A stretch of DNA of 64,000 nt from Endozoicomonas montiporae CL-33 (GTDB taxonomy: Bacteria; Pseudomonadota; Gammaproteobacteria; Pseudomonadales; Endozoicomonadaceae), in the NCBI RefSeq assembly GCF_001583435.1, contig NZ_CP013251.1, positions 2,191,617 to 2,255,616 of the forward strand, in the 5' to 3' direction. Each line of letters begins with the position of its first letter. Positions within the stretch are counted from its first letter, which is position 1. Below are positions 61,093 to 64,000 of this stretch, one piece after another. The notes under the pieces are model-generated. The model made no database searches and was not told where the DNA came from. It was given only the letters and a program-made list of their open reading frames with translations. The position numbers and the translations under genes were made by a program.

Positions 61093-61827
61093 ATGACTCG
61101 TTCTCGTGAAATTCCCCGTGACAGGCTCTGGGCTATTGTCCCTGCTGCTGGTGTTGGACGTCGCATGAATGCCGATGTGCCCAAGCAGTATCTTGAAATT
61201 CAGGGCAAAACCCTGATGGAACATACCCTGCAGCGCTTACTGGATTTTCCGCTATTGGAGAAAATAGTGGTCGTTCTGGGCGCTGATGACGACTACTATC
61301 CCGAGGTGGCTCTGCTGCGTGATCCACGCATTATTCTGGCAAAGGGTGGCAAAGAGCGTTATCACTCGGTGATGAATGGTCTGGCCGTGCTGGATGAGCT
61401 GGCTGAAGACTCCGACTGGGTACTGGTACACGATGTGGCTCGCCCATGCATTCGCCAGTCGGATCTGGACTGGCTGGTGAAATCCCTTGAAACGGATCCG
61501 GTGGGCGGTTTGCTGGGTATGCCGGTGAGAGACACCATGAAGCGATCTGATAATGACGGTGCGGTGTCGCAAACCGTTGATCGTGACAACCTCTGGCATG
61601 CTCTGACGCCCCAGATGTTTCGTTTGAAACCGCTGATTGATGGACTGGGCAAGGCAATGGAAGCAGGTATTAACATAACCGACGAAGCCAGTGCTATGGA
61701 GTTTGCCGGTCACAAACCCCGAATGGTTGAAGGTCATGGGGACAATATCAAAGTGACCCGGGCCTCGGATCTGGCCCTGGCTTCACTGTATCTTCAGCAA
61801 CAAGCAAAATTGATAGAGACGGTCTGA
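61093..61827 (+). CDS. ispD: 2-C-methyl-D-erythritol 4-phosphate cytidylyltransferase
   Basis: 244 aa from ATG 61093; GTG 61081 is a close alternative. [23 protein letters not shown] is the nucleotide-binding loop; [11 protein letters not shown] and [11 protein letters not shown] follow. It joins MEP to CTP in isoprenoid synthesis, between dxr and ispF. Its stop overlaps the ispF start. Confidence 0.97.
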   Translation: MTRSREIPRDRLWAIVPAAGVGRRMNADVPKQYLEIQGKTLMEHTLQRLLDFPLLEKIVVVLGADDDYYPEVALLRDPRIILAKGGKERYHSVMNGLAVLDELAEDSDWVLVHDVARPCIRQSDLDWLVKSLETDPVGGLLGMPVRDTMKRSDNDGAVSQTVDRDNLWHALTPQMFRLKPLIDGLGKAMEAGINITDEASAMEFAGHKPRMVEGHGDNIKVTRASDLALASLYLQQQAKLIETV

Positions 61828-62318
61828 TGCGAATAGGACATGGTTTTGATGTGCACCGTTTTGCCGAACCGGGCGACGGTGATCATATAATTCTGGGAGG
61901 TGTCAGTATTCCCAGCCCTCAGCGTCTGCTGGCGCATTCCGATGGGGATGTACTGCTGCATGCTGTCTGTGATGCTTTACTGGGTGCTGCAGCGCTGGGT
62001 GATATTGGACGACACTTTCCTGATACAGACCCTCGCTATAAAGGCATCAACAGTCGTGAACTGTTGCGGCATGTTGTTGCACTACTGGTAGAAAAAGGTT
62101 TTTCTGTCGTTAATCTGGATTCAACCATTGTGGCTGAGGCGCCGAAGATGGCGCCACACATCGAGGCAATGCGGCGTCATCTGGCTGAAGATATGAAGGT
62201 TGAGCCTGACTGTGTCAACGTCAAGGCCACCACCACCGAAAAACTGGGCTATACCGGTCGTAAGGAAGGTATAGCAGTTCACGCTGTTGTTCTGATCGAG
62301 CGTGCCCATTTTGCCTGA
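61827..62318 (+). CDS. ispF: 2-C-methyl-D-erythritol 2,4-cyclodiphosphate synthase
   Basis: 163 aa, the usual size, with the zinc site [11 protein letters not shown] and [20 protein letters not shown]. It cyclises the CDP-ME 2-phosphate intermediate and releases CMP. It is coupled to ispD by a one-base overlap. Confidence 0.98.
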   Translation: MRIGHGFDVHRFAEPGDGDHIILGGVSIPSPQRLLAHSDGDVLLHAVCDALLGAAALGDIGRHFPDTDPRYKGINSRELLRHVVALLVEKGFSVVNLDSTIVAEAPKMAPHIEAMRRHLAEDMKVEPDCVNVKATTTEKLGYTGRKEGIAVHAVVLIERAHFA

Positions 62319-62369
62319 ACACATTTCTCCTGAACAAGTAATTCGGCTTTTATTTGAAGTGATAAGCTA

Positions 62370-63428
62370 ATGAGTGATCTTTCCTATCCCATGGATTGGA
62401 CCTATGCATGGGGTGGCCCTGCAGGTAAAGCGCTGTTTAAAGAGCAGCCTGAAGACTTTATTGTTGAAGAACAATTACCGTTCGAACCCGACGGCGAGGG
62501 CGAACACGTTCTGCTTTATGTTGAAAAACAGGGTGAAAATACCGACTGGGTGGCGGGACGGCTCGCCAAATTTGCCCGGGTAAAACGACTGTCGGTCAGC
62601 TATGCCGGTCGTAAGGATCGTCACGGTATTACCCGACAGTGGTTCAGTGTCTGGATGCCGGGTATGGAAGAACCGGACTGGAACACTTTTCAGGATGAAA
62701 ACATTCGTATTCTTGAGGTCAGCCGACACCGACGTAAACTGAAAACCGGTGCACTGAAAGGCAATCGCTTTATCATCACCCTGAAAGAAGTGGAGGCTGA
62801 CCGGGAGCAGCTGGATGCCTTGCTTGATAACATCGCAGCCAGAGGCGTTCCCAATTACTTTGGTGAACAGCGCTTTGGTCGGCGCGGTGAGAACCTTGAA
62901 CGAGCCGTTAAAATGTTTGCCGGTGAGTTTCGTGCCCACAAAAATAAACGCTCCATGTACCTGTCTGCCGTACGAGCCTGGCTGTTTAATCGCATTGTGT
63001 CTGAACGGGTTCATCAGAATAACTGGCTCACTTATATCGAAGGTGATGTGCCGGGCTTCCAGGACAGTGGCAGTCTGATTCTCAGAGATCATGACGAGGC
63101 ATTGATGGGAAGGATTGACCGGGGTGACGTCGTGCTCACGGCTCCGCTCTGGGGAGAAGGTGAGCTCTTGTCCGGTGCTGACTGCATGGCTCTGGAGCAG
63201 ACAACGCTTGAGCCTTACTCCGAGCTTAAATCGGGGCTGGAAGACGCTCGCATGAAACAGGAGCGTCGCGGGATTCGCCTGACGCCTGATCAGATGCAAT
63301 GGCAGTGGCTGGATGATGCCGCTCTTCAGATTAGCTTTACACTGCCTAAAGGGTGTTTTGCGACATCGGTACTGAGAGAGCTTCTGCACTGTGAAGAGAG
63401 GGATCGTTTTGAACCTGCTGCTGTGTAA
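62370..63428 (+). CDS. truD: tRNA pseudouridine(13) synthase TruD
   Basis: 352 aa. The catalytic Asp is in SYAGRKDRHGITRQWFS; FIITLKEVEADREQLDALL and GVPNYFGEQRFGRRGENL follow. It makes pseudouridine 13 in tRNA-Glu. Its end overlaps the surE start. Confidence 0.97.
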   Translation: MSDLSYPMDWTYAWGGPAGKALFKEQPEDFIVEEQLPFEPDGEGEHVLLYVEKQGENTDWVAGRLAKFARVKRLSVSYAGRKDRHGITRQWFSVWMPGMEEPDWNTFQDENIRILEVSRHRRKLKTGALKGNRFIITLKEVEADREQLDALLDNIAARGVPNYFGEQRFGRRGENLERAVKMFAGEFRAHKNKRSMYLSAVRAWLFNRIVSERVHQNNWLTYIEGDVPGFQDSGSLILRDHDEALMGRIDRGDVVLTAPLWGEGELLSGADCMALEQTTLEPYSELKSGLEDARMKQERRGIRLTPDQMQWQWLDDAALQISFTLPKGCFATSVLRELLHCEERDRFEPAAV

Positions 63429-64000
63429 TGACGATGGCGTCACCGCCAGAGGGCTAACGGTTCTTCATCAAAATCTTCAGAGACTGGGGCGCTGTTCAGT
63501 CTATGCACCGGACCGGAATTGTACGGCAGCCAGCAGTGCACTGACACTGAATCGTCCCTTGCGTCCAAGTCGGCAAAGCAATGGTTTTTATGCCATTGAC
63601 GGAACGCCGGTAGACTGTGTGCATCTTGCTGTCAACGCTCTGTTGGAAAACAAGCCGGATATTGTGATTTCCGGCATCAATCACGGTGCTAATCTCGGTG
63701 ACGATGTACTGTATTCCGGTACCGTGGCGGCAGCGCTCGAAGGTCGTTTTATGCGTTATCCGGCGATTGCCGTGTCTCTCTGTGGTGACAGTGAGGCAGG
63801 CTTTGCAGCGGCAGGTCAGGTGGTTGTTGAACTGGTCAGAAAACTGGATCAGCTGAAGCTGCCACCCGGCTCTGTTCTGAACGTTAATGTACCAAATCGT
63901 GCTTATGACGATATAAAGGGAATAAAGGTCACTCGTCTGGGTCATCGCGAGCGGCCGGATGCACCGTTAAAAGTGGTTGATCCTCGGGGGCGTGAAGCCT
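63409..64000 (+). CDS. surE: 5'/3'-nucleotidase SurE, partial at window edge
   Basis: 197 codons to the window end. It has the metal-binding NDDGVTARG, YAPDRNCTAASSALTLNRPL, IDGTPVDCVHLA and ISGINHGANLGDDVLYSGTVAAALEGRF. It removes phosphate from nucleoside monophosphates and is linked to stationary-phase survival. The start is TTG 63409 with GAGGG a few bases upstream, inside the end of truD; GTG 63391 is an alternative. Confidence 0.95.
   Translation, partial: MNLLLCNDDGVTARGLTVLHQNLQRLGRCSVYAPDRNCTAASSALTLNRPLRPSRQSNGFYAIDGTPVDCVHLAVNALLENKPDIVISGINHGANLGDDVLYSGTVAAALEGRFMRYPAIAVSLCGDSEAGFAAAGQVVVELVRKLDQLKLPPGSVLNVNVPNRAYDDIKGIKVTRLGHRERPDAPLKVVDPRGREA

Overview
Organism: the window looks like a gammaproteobacterium of the Oceanospirillales type, and an Endozoicomonas-like host-associated genome is my best guess. 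The grounds are the block rpsB-tsf-pyrH-frr-uppS-cdsA-dxr-rseP-bamA-skp-lpxD-fabZ-lpxA-lpxB-rnhB-dnaE-accA-tilS-pyrG-kdsA-eno-ftsB-ispD-ispF-truD-surE, moderate GC, several insertion sequences, and large orphan helical or secreted proteins placed between housekeeping genes. The genus is an inference. Layout: (1) 1-11250 is an accessory island. It holds a partial IS4-superfamily transposase, then a leftward gene series that reads mod - res (type III-like restriction-modification) - zorA - zorB - zorE-like HNH nuclease - GIY-YIG nuclease. This combines a type III-like Mod/helicase pair with a Zorya type II-like motor and nuclease module. zorB is broken by a one-base frameshift in a T run. Divergent from mod is an unrecognised 142-aa gene with a textbook LexA-controlled promoter. 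(2) 11250-28315 lies mostly on the minus strand: cydA-cydB-cydX with a perfect FNR-type box upstream, a membrane diguanylate cyclase, a three-gene cluster of ATP-grasp ligase, 7TM-transglutaminase and duplicated retropepsin-like lipoprotein, brnQ, a lipase-chaperone remnant, glnD, map and a 500-aa orphan. (3) 28315-44287 is the plus-strand translation, isoprenoid, envelope-biogenesis and lipid A superoperon. (4) 44288-48618 interrupts the usual rnhB-dnaE junction. It contains a truncated group II intron split by a complete 1.1-kb IS4-superfamily element, a secreted membrane-anchored orphan protein, and two 3-copy repeat arrays that are mutually inverted. (5) 48619-64000 runs from dnaE to a truncated surE, with a 96-bp miniature element and a 318-aa orphan between dnaE and accA. 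How it works together: regions 3 and 5 form one conserved growth module covering ribosome assembly, UMP kinase and CTP synthesis, isoprenoids (dxr, ispD, ispF, uppS), outer-membrane protein assembly (bamA, skp, rseP) and lipid A or KDO synthesis (lpxD, lpxA, lpxB, kdsA). Accessory DNA has inserted only at gene boundaries. Exact tandem duplications of 10-18 bp recur in intergenic DNA and in a few coding regions. The most promising candidate for an undescribed system is the mod-res-zorA-zorB-HNH-GIY-YIG series, with an SOS-controlled gene on its flank.
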